28,377 bases of DNA from a virus. The DNA lies in IMG/VR virus record IMGVR_UViG_3300044990_001019, positions 1 through 28,377 of that record; one strand, given 5' to 3'. Positions 7,167 through 18,200 of this stretch are shown piece after piece. The notes beneath the pieces were generated by a model. It saw only the letters and a list, made by a program, of their open reading frames with translations, searched no databases and was not told the origin of the DNA. Numbering within the stretch: position 1 is the stretch's first letter; every line of letters starts with the position of its first letter. The translations under genes and the position numbers were made by a program.

Positions 7167-9281
7167 ATGCCCGTAGTCCCGAGGAACACGACCAATCAAA
7201 CCCGCGTAGAGCGGCTTCCAGGCGTCCGCAGCGTAAGCCCCCAGGGTGCCGAGGGTATCGGGGCGCAGGCGGCAGCCGTGGACCGTCAGGCCGATCTGGC
7301 TGGCGGCTACGCTCGTGCCATCGGAAACCGGGGCGAGTCGTTTCAGAACGTGTTCGCCAACACAGCCGCGTCCGCCATCATGGTAGACCGCGTGCAGCGC
7401 ATCCGCGAGGCCAAGCAGGTCGATGAGATTGAAACGCTTTGGAACTCGCACATGTTCAACACGCTCACCGGGGGCGTGGACCCGGCCACCGGCCAGCGCA
7501 TTCCCGGCACGCTCGACACGCCGTTCAACCCGAAGGGCGAGGACGGCACCAAGGGAACCAGCGCCGAAGAGGCTACCACCACCGCGCACGCCGAATGGAT
7601 GCAGGACGAGAGCGGCCCCCTGCGTAAACTCGCGCCACGCGCCCAGGAGTCGTTCAAGCAGCGCGTCGCCAACCGGTTTGAGTCGTTCCGGCAGACCGCC
7701 CGCGAACGCGACGCGCAGAACATCGCCGCCCGCAGCAAGATTATCGACGAAGCTGCATCCGAGTCGAATAAGCGGTTCGTCGCCATGGCAGCCGGCGACA
7801 TCACCGGGACCAAGTGGTCCGACGCCAACGCCATCGGACGCACCCAACACGCCATGCGTATGACCCGGAATATTCAGGTTGATCCCGGAAACAACGACCC
7901 CGCAAAGCTCGCCTTCAGAATCCCCGAGGGCGAGGCGCTGTTCAATCAGAAAATGCGCGAATTCGACGCCGAGTCCGCAAGCCAGCGAGTCGGCACACTT
8001 CTCCAAATGGCGGACGCCGAACCCATCGGCACGCCCGAGAACGACGCCAGGGCCAAGGCGCTGACCGACTACGCCGTCAACTTCGCGCAGGGCTGGCCCA
8101 AGGAAGGCGAGCCGATCCTTACGCCCGACGCCATCGCCAAGGCCAAAGACGCCGCGCAGAAGATCGCAGCGGAACGCACCCGTCGAATCGCCTACCAGCG
8201 CGAGGTGAACTTTTCCGAGGCAAAGACGGTCGCAGCCGCCATCGTCAAAGGCACCGAACGCGACCCGGCCAAGCTCGAAGCCGCGATCCTGAAACTTGAG
8301 CCGACGCACCGTGCCGAGTTGAAGCGGTTCACGCTAGACGCCCGCGCCGCCGAGGACAAGATTCAGTTCGAGAAGTCTTGGAACAGCTACCTGCTGGCCG
8401 GCCATGACCGCATGAAGGCAGCGAACGATGAGGTCGAGAACACTATCGCCGCCATGGTGACGACCGAAGGCCGCACCCACGCGAAGAAAATGGTTCTTGA
8501 CCATCAGTCCGCGCAGGAGTCCGCAGCGAAATCCGACCGGGCTGAAGCGAAGGCCGAGCAGCGCGAACGCGAGGAAGCGGAGAAGGAAGCCGCCAGGGCC
8601 ACCCGCACCGCGTCCAAGGTTGCGCTCGACAGCGGTATCACGCTCACGACGGACGGCCAGGTCATCGCCATCCCGGAATACGACCAGATCGACCAAGGCT
8701 TGTCGCTTCTCAAGTCCGGCGCGATCACGCCGGCAGACTTCCAGGAGTTCAAGGCCAATCTCGGCAAGAAGCGCGTGGAGCCGGTTGTCGCAGACCGCGT
8801 GCTGAAGCTCATCAGCTCAAAACTCGGCATCGAGAACGCCGAAACGCTGTTCGATTACAGCACGACGAAGAACGGGTTTGAACTCGCCACCGTCACGAAG
8901 AAGGGCAAGCAGCAGCCCGTCATGGACCCGACCGACGAAGCCGCCGTTCTCAAGTGGCAGGACGAAAAGGGCAAGGCCAGGAAAACACGCCTGTCCGCTC
9001 AGATCGTCGGCGACCTGCTCAATGCCGCCATGGCCTACGAAATGCAGGTAAAGCCGAAGGACACAACCGGCAGGCCGCCCATGTCCCTCGAAGAACACCT
9101 GTCGTCCATGCTCGCGCCCGAGACGAACGGAGCCGTCCGCGAACTCATGGAGCAGAACGTCCGCGACAACATCGAAGAGAACAGCGGCTTGCTTCGCGAT
9201 ATTCAGGCCATGCTCTCGGAACAGGAATTCCGGGCCGCCGTCCAGGGACTCGAAAAGGGGAAAGCCAATGCCAACGATTAA
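7167..9281 (+). CDS. Ejection protein, T7 gp15-like (internal virion protein C)
   Basis: A 704-residue protein; T7 gp15 has 747. It starts at ATG 7167 after AGGAGA. It is soluble, highly charged and mainly helical, with a long coiled-coil-like stretch around residues 380-480 (many Ala, Glu, Lys, Arg, for example EQREREEAEKEAARA). The N-terminal 90 residues contain a Gln/Ala-rich region (GAQAAAVDRQADLAGGYARA) typical of these proteins. No enzyme motif is seen. In T7 the protein forms the periplasmic tunnel with gp16. The gene overlaps the gp16-like gene by 14 bases, so the two are translationally coupled. The assignment rests on size, composition and gene order. Confidence 0.75.
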   Translation: MPVVPRNTTNQTRVERLPGVRSVSPQGAEGIGAQAAAVDRQADLAGGYARAIGNRGESFQNVFANTAASAIMVDRVQRIREAKQVDEIETLWNSHMFNTLTGGVDPATGQRIPGTLDTPFNPKGEDGTKGTSAEEATTTAHAEWMQDESGPLRKLAPRAQESFKQRVANRFESFRQTARERDAQNIAARSKIIDEAASESNKRFVAMAAGDITGTKWSDANAIGRTQHAMRMTRNIQVDPGNNDPAKLAFRIPEGEALFNQKMREFDAESASQRVGTLLQMADAEPIGTPENDARAKALTDYAVNFAQGWPKEGEPILTPDAIAKAKDAAQKIAAERTRRIAYQREVNFSEAKTVAAAIVKGTERDPAKLEAAILKLEPTHRAELKRFTLDARAAEDKIQFEKSWNSYLLAGHDRMKAANDEVENTIAAMVTTEGRTHAKKMVLDHQSAQESAAKSDRAEAKAEQREREEAEKEAARATRTASKVALDSGITLTTDGQVIAIPEYDQIDQGLSLLKSGAITPADFQEFKANLGKKRVEPVVADRVLKLISSKLGIENAETLFDYSTTKNGFELATVTKKGKQQPVMDPTDEAAVLKWQDEKGKARKTRLSAQIVGDLLNAAMAYEMQVKPKDTTGRPPMSLEEHLSSMLAPETNGAVRELMEQNVRDNIEENSGLLRDIQAMLSEQEFRAAVQGLEKGKANAND

Positions 9282-12200
9282 AGAACGCCGCGAAGGTTAC
9301 AGGTCATCGGACGCGCAGCGGGTTCAGGGGGCGCTCAGCGTCCCCGACTTCGCCACCGACGACCAGAAGTTCAGCGCCGCTCGTGATCTTATGCGGACCG
9401 TCACAGGCATGGACTCCCAAGACGGCTCGATCATCAACAAGGGCAAGCCGCTCGCCGCTGACGAGTTCCTGGGCCGGATGCGGAAGGTCGTATCGGACGG
9501 GCTCGGCACGCTCGAAACCGACGCATCGCGCACATGGAACGCGCTACCCGACGACGAGGAAGCCCGATACACCCACGCAGCCGGCCAGCTCGACTGGTGG
9601 AAGCGCAACGTATCCGCCAAGGGAGCCCGCGCCGTGGACACGTTCAGCACCGTGGACGAGCGAGAATTACCAGAGGACGCCACCCCCGAGGACCGCGAGC
9701 TCGTGAAGCGCCACAAGTACGCGAGCGACTATTTCAAGGCGTCGTCGGTGTCGGAAGGTGCAGCGGTGGACCTGGCCGCCCCCGAGCCGTTTACCCCGGA
9801 GCAGGCTCAGCGGTTCACCGTGCTCAAGGACCGGATCGCCAAGCGCCGCACCATCCGCGAGTACAACGCCGCCATGCAGGCCGAGAACGTGGCACTGCAA
9901 TACACCCTCATCAAAGACGAGCTGTCGGAGCCCGCCCGCGAAATCGCCAAGGCGGCGCTGCGGACCAACAAAATGCCGCAGCACATGGTCGAGCAGTTCA
10001 GCCGGCTGCCCCTCGTCGAGCAGCAGTACGTTTCATCGCTCGTCTATGGGGCTAAGCACGCCAGCACGGACGGGGTCATGTTGACCGCTGGAAAGCAGTT
10101 CATGAACACGGCCCTTGACATCCCCGTCAAGGCCAGCCGCGCCCTATTCACCGACAGCGTTAAGCGCCAATTTATGACCGACGGCGAGTTCAACCGCTTC
10201 GCACAGACCCGCGCCCTGCTCATGGAAGCCCAGGCCGACAAGCTGCCCGAGTTCGGCGGGTTCGGTAGCGCCGTTGTCGGGCTCGCCTCGACGCTGCCCT
10301 ACATGGGATACGCCTCGATCCCCTACGCGGGAATCGGGCTCGTCGCCGGGTCAGCAGCCGACGACTTCGAGCGCCGCGTTGCCGCCGAGGGTGGCGACGT
10401 GACCAGCCTCGAATTCCGGGCCGCGAAGATTGCCACGGCTACCGCCTACGCCATGACCGAGCGGCTACAGGCCGACAAGGCGTTTAGACTCCCGTCCGCC
10501 ATGCAGAAGCGGCAGGCGTTTCTCGGCTTCTGGCGGTCCGCCTACAAGGTCGCCCAGGTCGGCAAAGACTTTGCGGCTACGACCGGCGCGGAACTCGGCC
10601 AGGAGGGCATGCAGGCAGCCATGGAGGACGGCTTTGTCGCCTACGGGCTGGACCGAAACATCGCCCGCGAGGCTGTTCAAGGCGGGCTTCAGGAGCTCAA
10701 GGAAGCCGCAGGCACGATGTTACTAACCAGCGCTGTAGGGTCCGCAGGAAAAGCCATCAGGATCAACGCATCGAAGCGGCTCAGCGTCGAAGAAATGATA
10801 TCCTCGCACCTGCACCGTATCCAGTTGCGCGAAGCCTACACCGCAGGCGACCGCAAGGGAATCACCGAGAGCCGCGCCGCCATCGGCGAGCTGTTTGAAA
10901 AGTGGTATCGGGCAGGGAGCCGCGACAATGCCGTCGCCGAGTTTAAGCGAATCGGCTTCCACCCGGACGAGGCAGGCCGCATGGCCGACACGTTCAACAT
11001 CGAATATCGCACCATTATGGAGTCCGACCAGTTCACGCCCGAGCAAAAACGCGATATCATCGGCGGCGACTCGGACCCGCGCGGACTGGTCCTCAAGCTC
11101 ATGCCGGACGCCCAGATCGAGGAGGGCGAGGACGGCGCGTTCTCGTTCTCCCGCGACATGAACGGCACCAGGCAGACGTACAGCGTTCAGTTCGACGGCG
11201 GGGGCAAGTTCGACGCCAGCACCCCGGAAGCAGCCGCCAGCGTCTCGCAGGCGCTCAAGGGCAGGGGCGTTGAGATCACGCCCGAAGAATGGCTTGCCAC
11301 GCCCGAGGAAAACCGCAAGGCCCTCATCGACGAGCACGGACTCAGGAAGAACGGATTCTTCTCGCCAGTCGCCCCCGGCGTGACCGAAGGCTCGCTCGGC
11401 GTGCTGGCCGGCACCATCCACCTCGACCGCGCAGCGCACCCGGCGACCCTGTTCCACGAGTATTTCCACGGCTTCGCCCGGATGCTCCGCGACAACGGGG
11501 TCATGACCGACGCCGACGTGTCCAAGGCGGTCGAGGAATTCGGACCCGCCCAGGCCCCCGGCGAGCTATTCAACGAGGAAGCCGCCGCCGACGCGTTCAG
11601 GGACTTCGCCACGGCCCGTTCCAACCCGAAGCCTGGGAGCGTTCTCGGCCACATCTGGAACGCCCTGGCCGCCCTTGTGAACGGCATATCGCGCTCCAAG
11701 AACCGCAAGGCCGCCAGCGAGAAGGCCACCACGACGCGCGAAGCCATGTTCGAGCAGGTTCTCAGGGGCAATTTCACCGGAATCCCGGTCGCCACCATCC
11801 CGACCGCAGCCACGGCCACCACCCTAAAAACCCCTGCAAAAGCCTCGTTTTCTCAAAATCAACTTGCTACGGTTGCAAGTTCAACTGGAAACCGTTACCA
11901 GTTCAAGGCGGGCGATACCGTCACCGGAACGCGGGTCAACAAGGCCGGCGAGCGCACCAAGGGGCGCACCGGAACCGTGCTCGACTCCGGTCCGGACGGA
12001 TACCGCGTGAAGTGGGATAATGGCACGACCAGCACGCACCCCGAGTCGTTCTTCTTCCAGGAGTCGGCCCCACCCATGCGTCCGACGCTCACAGGCGACG
12101 CGGGCGGGGTCAGCTTCGCGCCAGTGACCGCCAAGCTCGCCGCCGAGGAATCGGCCAAGGTCGCCGCCATCAAGGGCGCACAGGGCCGTTTTGAGGCCAC

Positions 12201-15200
12201 CACGCCGGACGGCAGCATGAAGGTGGGCGGGTATTGGGCTGCCATGGACCTCGGCGACATCATCACGAGCGACCGGCCCGGATACGACGCGCGGCTCCAG
12301 GGCCGCAACCGCGAAGGCATCGCGAGCCGTATCCAGATAAACGAGATCGCCAACAACGTGCAGCCGTCCCGCCTGTTCGAGTCTCCCGAGACGGACGGCG
12401 GCGCCCCGCTTCTCACGCAGTCCATGAACGTGCTGTCGGGGAATGGCCGCGTGCTGGCCCTCCGCCAGGCGGAACGGCTCGGCAAGCTCGACGACTACGA
12501 CCGATGGGTCCGCGTCATGGCGCAGGAAATGGGGCTCGACGTGGCCGACATGCGTCGCCCGGTCCTCGTTCGTATCATCGACTCGACGACCGACCAGGCC
12601 GAGCTGACCCGCATCAGCGAGCTCAGCAACCGCCCCCGCATCCTCGCCAGGAGCCCCGCCGAGACAGCCGAGGCCGACGCTGCTGCGATCATCGAAGGCG
12701 GCTTGCTGGCCCTCTACGCACCCGACGCGAACGGCAACATATTCGCCGCCAGCAACCGCGAGTTCCTGGGCGCATTCATCCGCGCCGTGAACGACGACGC
12801 CATGATCGACAGCACCGGCAAGCCGACCGACGAGGCAGGCGACCGGGTGCGCCGCGCCATGCTCGCCATCATCGCCGGACGCGGCCCGGACTCCCGCAAC
12901 GTCGTTCGCGCCCTCGTGGAGAACTCCCGCGCGGTCGGCATGGGTCGCATCGTTGACGGCGTGGCGAAGGCAGCCGGCGAGCTCGTGAACCTCGCCGACG
13001 TGAAGCCCGAGTTCTCGATCCTCGACGAGCTCGCCTTCGCCCTGCGCGAGTTCATGCAGTTCAAACTGGACGGCGCCGTGAACGTCGAACAGTGGATCGG
13101 GCAGGCCGACATGCTCCGCCCGCCGCGCCCCGCGATCATCGACAAGATCATCCGCGAAATGGGGAACCGATCGGGGTCCGGCATCTATGCCATGCTCAAG
13201 GACTACACCGACCGCGCCCGCGCACTCGACACCAAGACGGGCGACATGTTCGGAGCCGCGCCGACCAGCAAGGAGGCCGTGCTCGATCTGGCGATCAAGG
13301 CGACGGCGGAAACGGGCGAGCGGTTGAGCGTGAGCGCGGAGAACGTGCGGATCACGGAGCCGGATGCAGTCGGAAGCTCGCACGGTCAATATGACTCCAT
13401 CATCTACGCGAAGGACGGCTCCGATGTTGTCGGATACATCGACCTTTCCGAGTACGACGGGACCATGCAAGCGCGAATGATCGAGGTTGAAGAAGAGTAC
13501 CGCCGCAAGGGAATCGGGACGAAACTGACTCAGGCCGCAGTCGATTACGCCAAGGCCAGAGGCGTCAAGTTCAAGCTGTCGAACACCACCGAGGACGGCA
13601 CCGCGCTTCGCCGCTCACTCAAACGCGCCGGGATTATCCGCTACTCCGTCACCGCCACCCAGGACCGCGCCTATATGGCCGCAGCCGAGGCAGGCGACAC
13701 CGCGACGGCTCAGCGCATGATGGACGAGGCCGCGAAGGCGGCGGGGTATAAAACCGCAGGCTTTCACCAGACTTCAAAGACCGCCATGGAGGCAATTTTC
13801 CGCGAAGGGTTCAGGCTCGACAAGGGCCGCGCCCGCCTCAGCGACGAGCAAGTTCCGGACGGATTCTTTTTCAAGCCGTTCGACAACGATATCGGAGTCG
13901 GGGCAGGCGACAAAAAGGACCAGGCCCAGATTCCGGTTTACCTGAAAATGGATAAAACGCTCGGGCTCATTGACCGGCAGGCGTTCATGAACATCCTCAT
14001 GTTCCTGCCTGAATACAACAGGCTGGAAGGGGAACGCCGAAGTATTGACGCCAAAGAATTAGCCATCAATGACGCGATGGACAAGAAGCTGGTGGAGATC
14101 GCTAAGTCAAACGACAAAGAGGCTTATGGGAAATTGCTCGATGAAATGAGCGATCAGGTAGACGCGTGGGGCGCAAAGATGAAGGACGCCTCCACGGCTA
14201 TGCGACGTGTAATAACTGAATGGATGAAGGCCAAAGGATACGACAGCCTTGAAATTCTCCGCGACACCGGCAGCTTTGGCCGCACGGTTTCCACCATGGT
14301 CGTCCTCGACCCCACCCAAATCAAATCCGCCGACCCGATCACCCGCGACGACTCGGGCCGCATCATCCCCCTGAGCAAGCGGTTTAACGCCGAGTCGGCG
14401 GATATCAGGTATTCCGTGAGTGCGTCAGAAGCCAAAGAATGGAACCGCTCGCTCAATCTGTACGCATCCGGGGAACTCGACACGTCCAAGCCTATAACGG
14501 TGCTCGACGGAACGCCCGTCATCCTTCAACGGTGCGGAGCGGACAACCTGCCTATCACTATCACCAAAACGGCCCTTGACCACAGCATGAGCGGAAAAAC
14601 CGGCGACGATCACGCCGTACCGCTCCGCGAAATGCGAAAGCTGCAGCAGGTGTTGGATGACCCTATCGCCGTGTTCAAATCAAAGAGCGAGCCGGACGCA
14701 CTGGTCATCTATACGGAAATCCTTGAGGGTGGACGCAATACAGTTGTCGCTCTACATCTCGACACGCGAAGCGGACGCCACACTGTCAACGCCGTCAGGA
14801 GTATTTACGGGAAACCGCTTGGCGCTGTTGCAGAGTGGATGAAAGACGGGCTTGCGCTATACGTTCACCAGAAAAAAATAAGCGCCCTGTTCCAGTCCAT
14901 AGGGGTCCAATTCCCCAAGGAGGGTCCAGGGCGCAAAGGGTATCTCACGGAACAGGAATTCAATATACCCCCGTCATCCGGCGATGTCAATACCCCACCC
15001 GCCCCCCGCAACGCCATGGAGGCCACACGCGGGCGCTACTCGCACGAGTCCAACCTAATCGCCAGCGCCGCCGCACGGCTCATCGCCGGGAAGGACGCGC
15101 CGCCCGAGCAATACGACCGGCTCGCCAAGGCGCTCGGCGTTCAGGCGACCGGCGCGGAGATCGTCACCCGCGCCAAGGCGTTCACCGAAGGCGAGGTTGC

Positions 15201-18200
15201 CGCCGCCGCCAAGAAGGCGCTCGCGTCAAAGGACCCCACGGCGGCCATCACCGGCATATCCAAGGCCGTCGAACTTGAGAAGTTCCGCCGCACGGCGACA
15301 GCCGGCGTGAAGAAGGGCGCGGCGCTTGAGCGGCGGCTCTCGGAACTCGGCAAGAAGGCCGAGGACGCGGGGCTCAAGGCCATGCTTGAACAGGTTCGCG
15401 GCGAGAACCTGCAACGGCTCGAAGTGGACACCGGGGCAGACCTGACCGGGACCATGCTCGAAGTGCTGCCCGAAGTGTTCGCCGAGACGCCCCCGAGCAC
15501 CGGCGACACCGGGGCAGAACCGGAACTCATCAACCCCCTCGAATTCGAGCGCGTCGTCACGCAGGAGGAACTCGACGCCCGCGACGAGCGGCTCCGCAAC
15601 GCCGTGGACATGGTGAAGGCGTGGAGCGCCTCCGAACGCGCCGCCCGCGAGAAGCGCATCGCCGAACGCGCCGCGAAGGCCGCAGCGGGTGGCCAGGCCG
15701 ACGAGGACGCCGACGCCGAGCAGCTCGACGACACCGGCGTCATGGTCATCCCCAAGGCGCTGCTTGAAACGGCTCGCGTCAACCTGACCAGCGCCCGCGA
15801 GTTCGCGCACTTCATCCGGCTCTGGATCGGGCAGCACGCGATTGACCGCTCGGCTGGCCGCATCACGGCTCAAACCGTCTGGAAAGACCCGGAGAGCGTC
15901 GAGCTCTACCGCAAGACCGTGGTTCAGCAGCTCACCGATATGGCGGACCGGCTCGTGGACCCCATCGACCGCGCCCTCCCGACCATCAAGACCATCATCG
16001 GCGACATCGTGGCCGGCATGAGCCCCACGCAGATCGAGGGCATGAGCGCCTCGGCCCTGCGCCTCATCCAGAAGAACGCCATCCGGCAGAGCCAGGGCAA
16101 GCTGACCCGCGAACTCGCCACCAACATCGTGAAACTCACGAAGGACGGCAAGGCGTTTGACACGATGAAGGAGGACATAAAGCGGAAGGTGACGGCGGAG
16201 GTCGAACGAGTCGCCCGAAAGCTCGCCAAGATCGTCTTTTACACCGACCGCAAGACCGCTGCCGAGATCGAGCGCCTCGACGCCGAGATCGAAGCCCGCG
16301 AACAGGCGTATGCCAACGTGACAGAACCGGTCGAATCCGACGCGCAATATCACGCCCTGTTCCTTGAGCGCCAGATGGTTGAACGATACGGCGGCCTGCG
16401 CTACCGTATGCCCGCCGACATCCTCAAGGCCAAGGCCGAGATCGAGGATTGGCTCACAGGCGAGAAACAGAAGCTCGTGGACCGAAACGTCCAGCGCGAG
16501 CAGGAAGCCGACCGCCTCTCCAAGGCCCTCACGGCAGGCACCGAACGCGACCCGGAACGCCACGGCAGGCCCGAGCGCGAGACGTTCGCCCAGGGCATGA
16601 AGGACGAGCTTATCGCCACTGTCCGCCAGCGGTTGCAGAACCTCGTGAAGTTCTCGACCGGCACCACGCGCACCGAGGCAAACGAGGCCGTCGAGTTCAT
16701 CGCGCTCACCATGGGGCGTGGCTCGGAACTCTACGCGGCCACCATGGACCGCTACCGCAAAGAATCGGACGCCATCCTTGACGACGTGTCCCAGGGCGAT
16801 CTGTCCGCCTACGTGAAGCACCTCGAAGAGCCGCTCCCGGCAGACGTGGCCCGCGCCGTGGCATCGAAGGAGCAGGGACTCGCCGAGCGCATGACCTACG
16901 GGCAGGCAATCCAGCTTTACGCCTCGATCACCCAGGGCAGCTACACCGAGAGCGTCCTCACCAACGGACGGCAGGAGCACGCCCGTATCCTCGCGGGAGC
17001 ACTCAGCGCGGCAGACTTGCGGCTCGTGGAGAAGCTCCGCAAGCTCTACGCGGCCCGCCGCCTTGAGCTCAGCGAGGTAGTTCAGGAGGTTACAGGCACC
17101 CCCGTATGGTCGCCCGACCCGCTCTATATGCCCGTCAAGATGTTCCTTGGCGCAAAGGGCGGGTTCGCCACGGAGGCCCGCGCCTGGTCCCCGCTGGCCA
17201 AGGCGCTCACGCCGCGCGTGAAGAACCGCCGCGACTTCGACGAGACGTTCGACATCATGTCTATGCTCGCCATGTCGAACGAGCACAGCGCCCGCGCCAT
17301 CGCGTTCGGAACGCGCGGCATCCGGCTCCGGGGTGTCCTGGGCCGCCGCGCCGTGCAGAACGCCATTATCCGCTACCATGGCCGCGAGCAGCTTTCCCGC
17401 CTGCTGGAACAGGTCAACGACCACCTCATCGGGACCGAGCCGCAGCGTGACGCGGGGTCTAAGATGATCAAGATGGCGATGCAGTTGACCACCTTCACGG
17501 CCCTGTCGGGCAACCTGCTAAGCGCCATGAAACAGCTTGGCTCTATCCCGGCCTGGGGGCTCGTGCTCAAAGGCGGACTCGGCGAGGTAGCGGGTCATGT
17601 CCGCAACTTCGACCGGGCGACCGCCGCAGAGCTGGCCGACAGCGACGGCTTCCGCGCCCGGTACGGCGGCGGCATGATGCGCGAAATATCGGAGATCATC
17701 GCAGACGGTCGCGGAAACGTGCTCAAACGCGTCTACATGGCCGGTATGCAGCCCTTACAGGGTGCCGACATGGTGGCGTCACTGCTGGTCGGAACCGGGC
17801 TCTATAAGACCAGGCGCGACGCCTTGGTCAGACAGGGCATGGACCTCATGGATGCGTCCGCGCAGGCCAAGACCGAGACATTCAACCTCATCGAGGAATG
17901 CCAGCAGTCTAGCCGCCCCGAGAACATGCCCCGCGCCATGCGCCGCGACGGCATCGCCTGGCGGTTGCTGATGCAGTTCGCCAGCTCGCCCATGCTCCAA
18001 CTCAGCCACGAAATGCAGGCCGCCCGCGACTGGCGGGCCACGGTGGACCCGGACGGCACCATGAACCTCGCCCAGGTCATCGCCAAGAGCGCCAGCAACG
18101 CCGCGCAGGGGATCGACGACGGACGCGCAAAGCTCGTGCGGTCAATCCTCATCAACCACGCGCTTACACCGGTCATCATGCAGAGCATGAGCAGCCTTTT

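Noticed and set aside
15226-17424. Antisense open frame of 732 codons opposite the giant ejection gene (also 11881-13470 and 7032-8309)
   Set aside because: These long open frames arise from strong GC bias in the third position of the real plus-strand genes. They lack recognisable domains and ribosome sites, and they lie fully inside well-supported genes.
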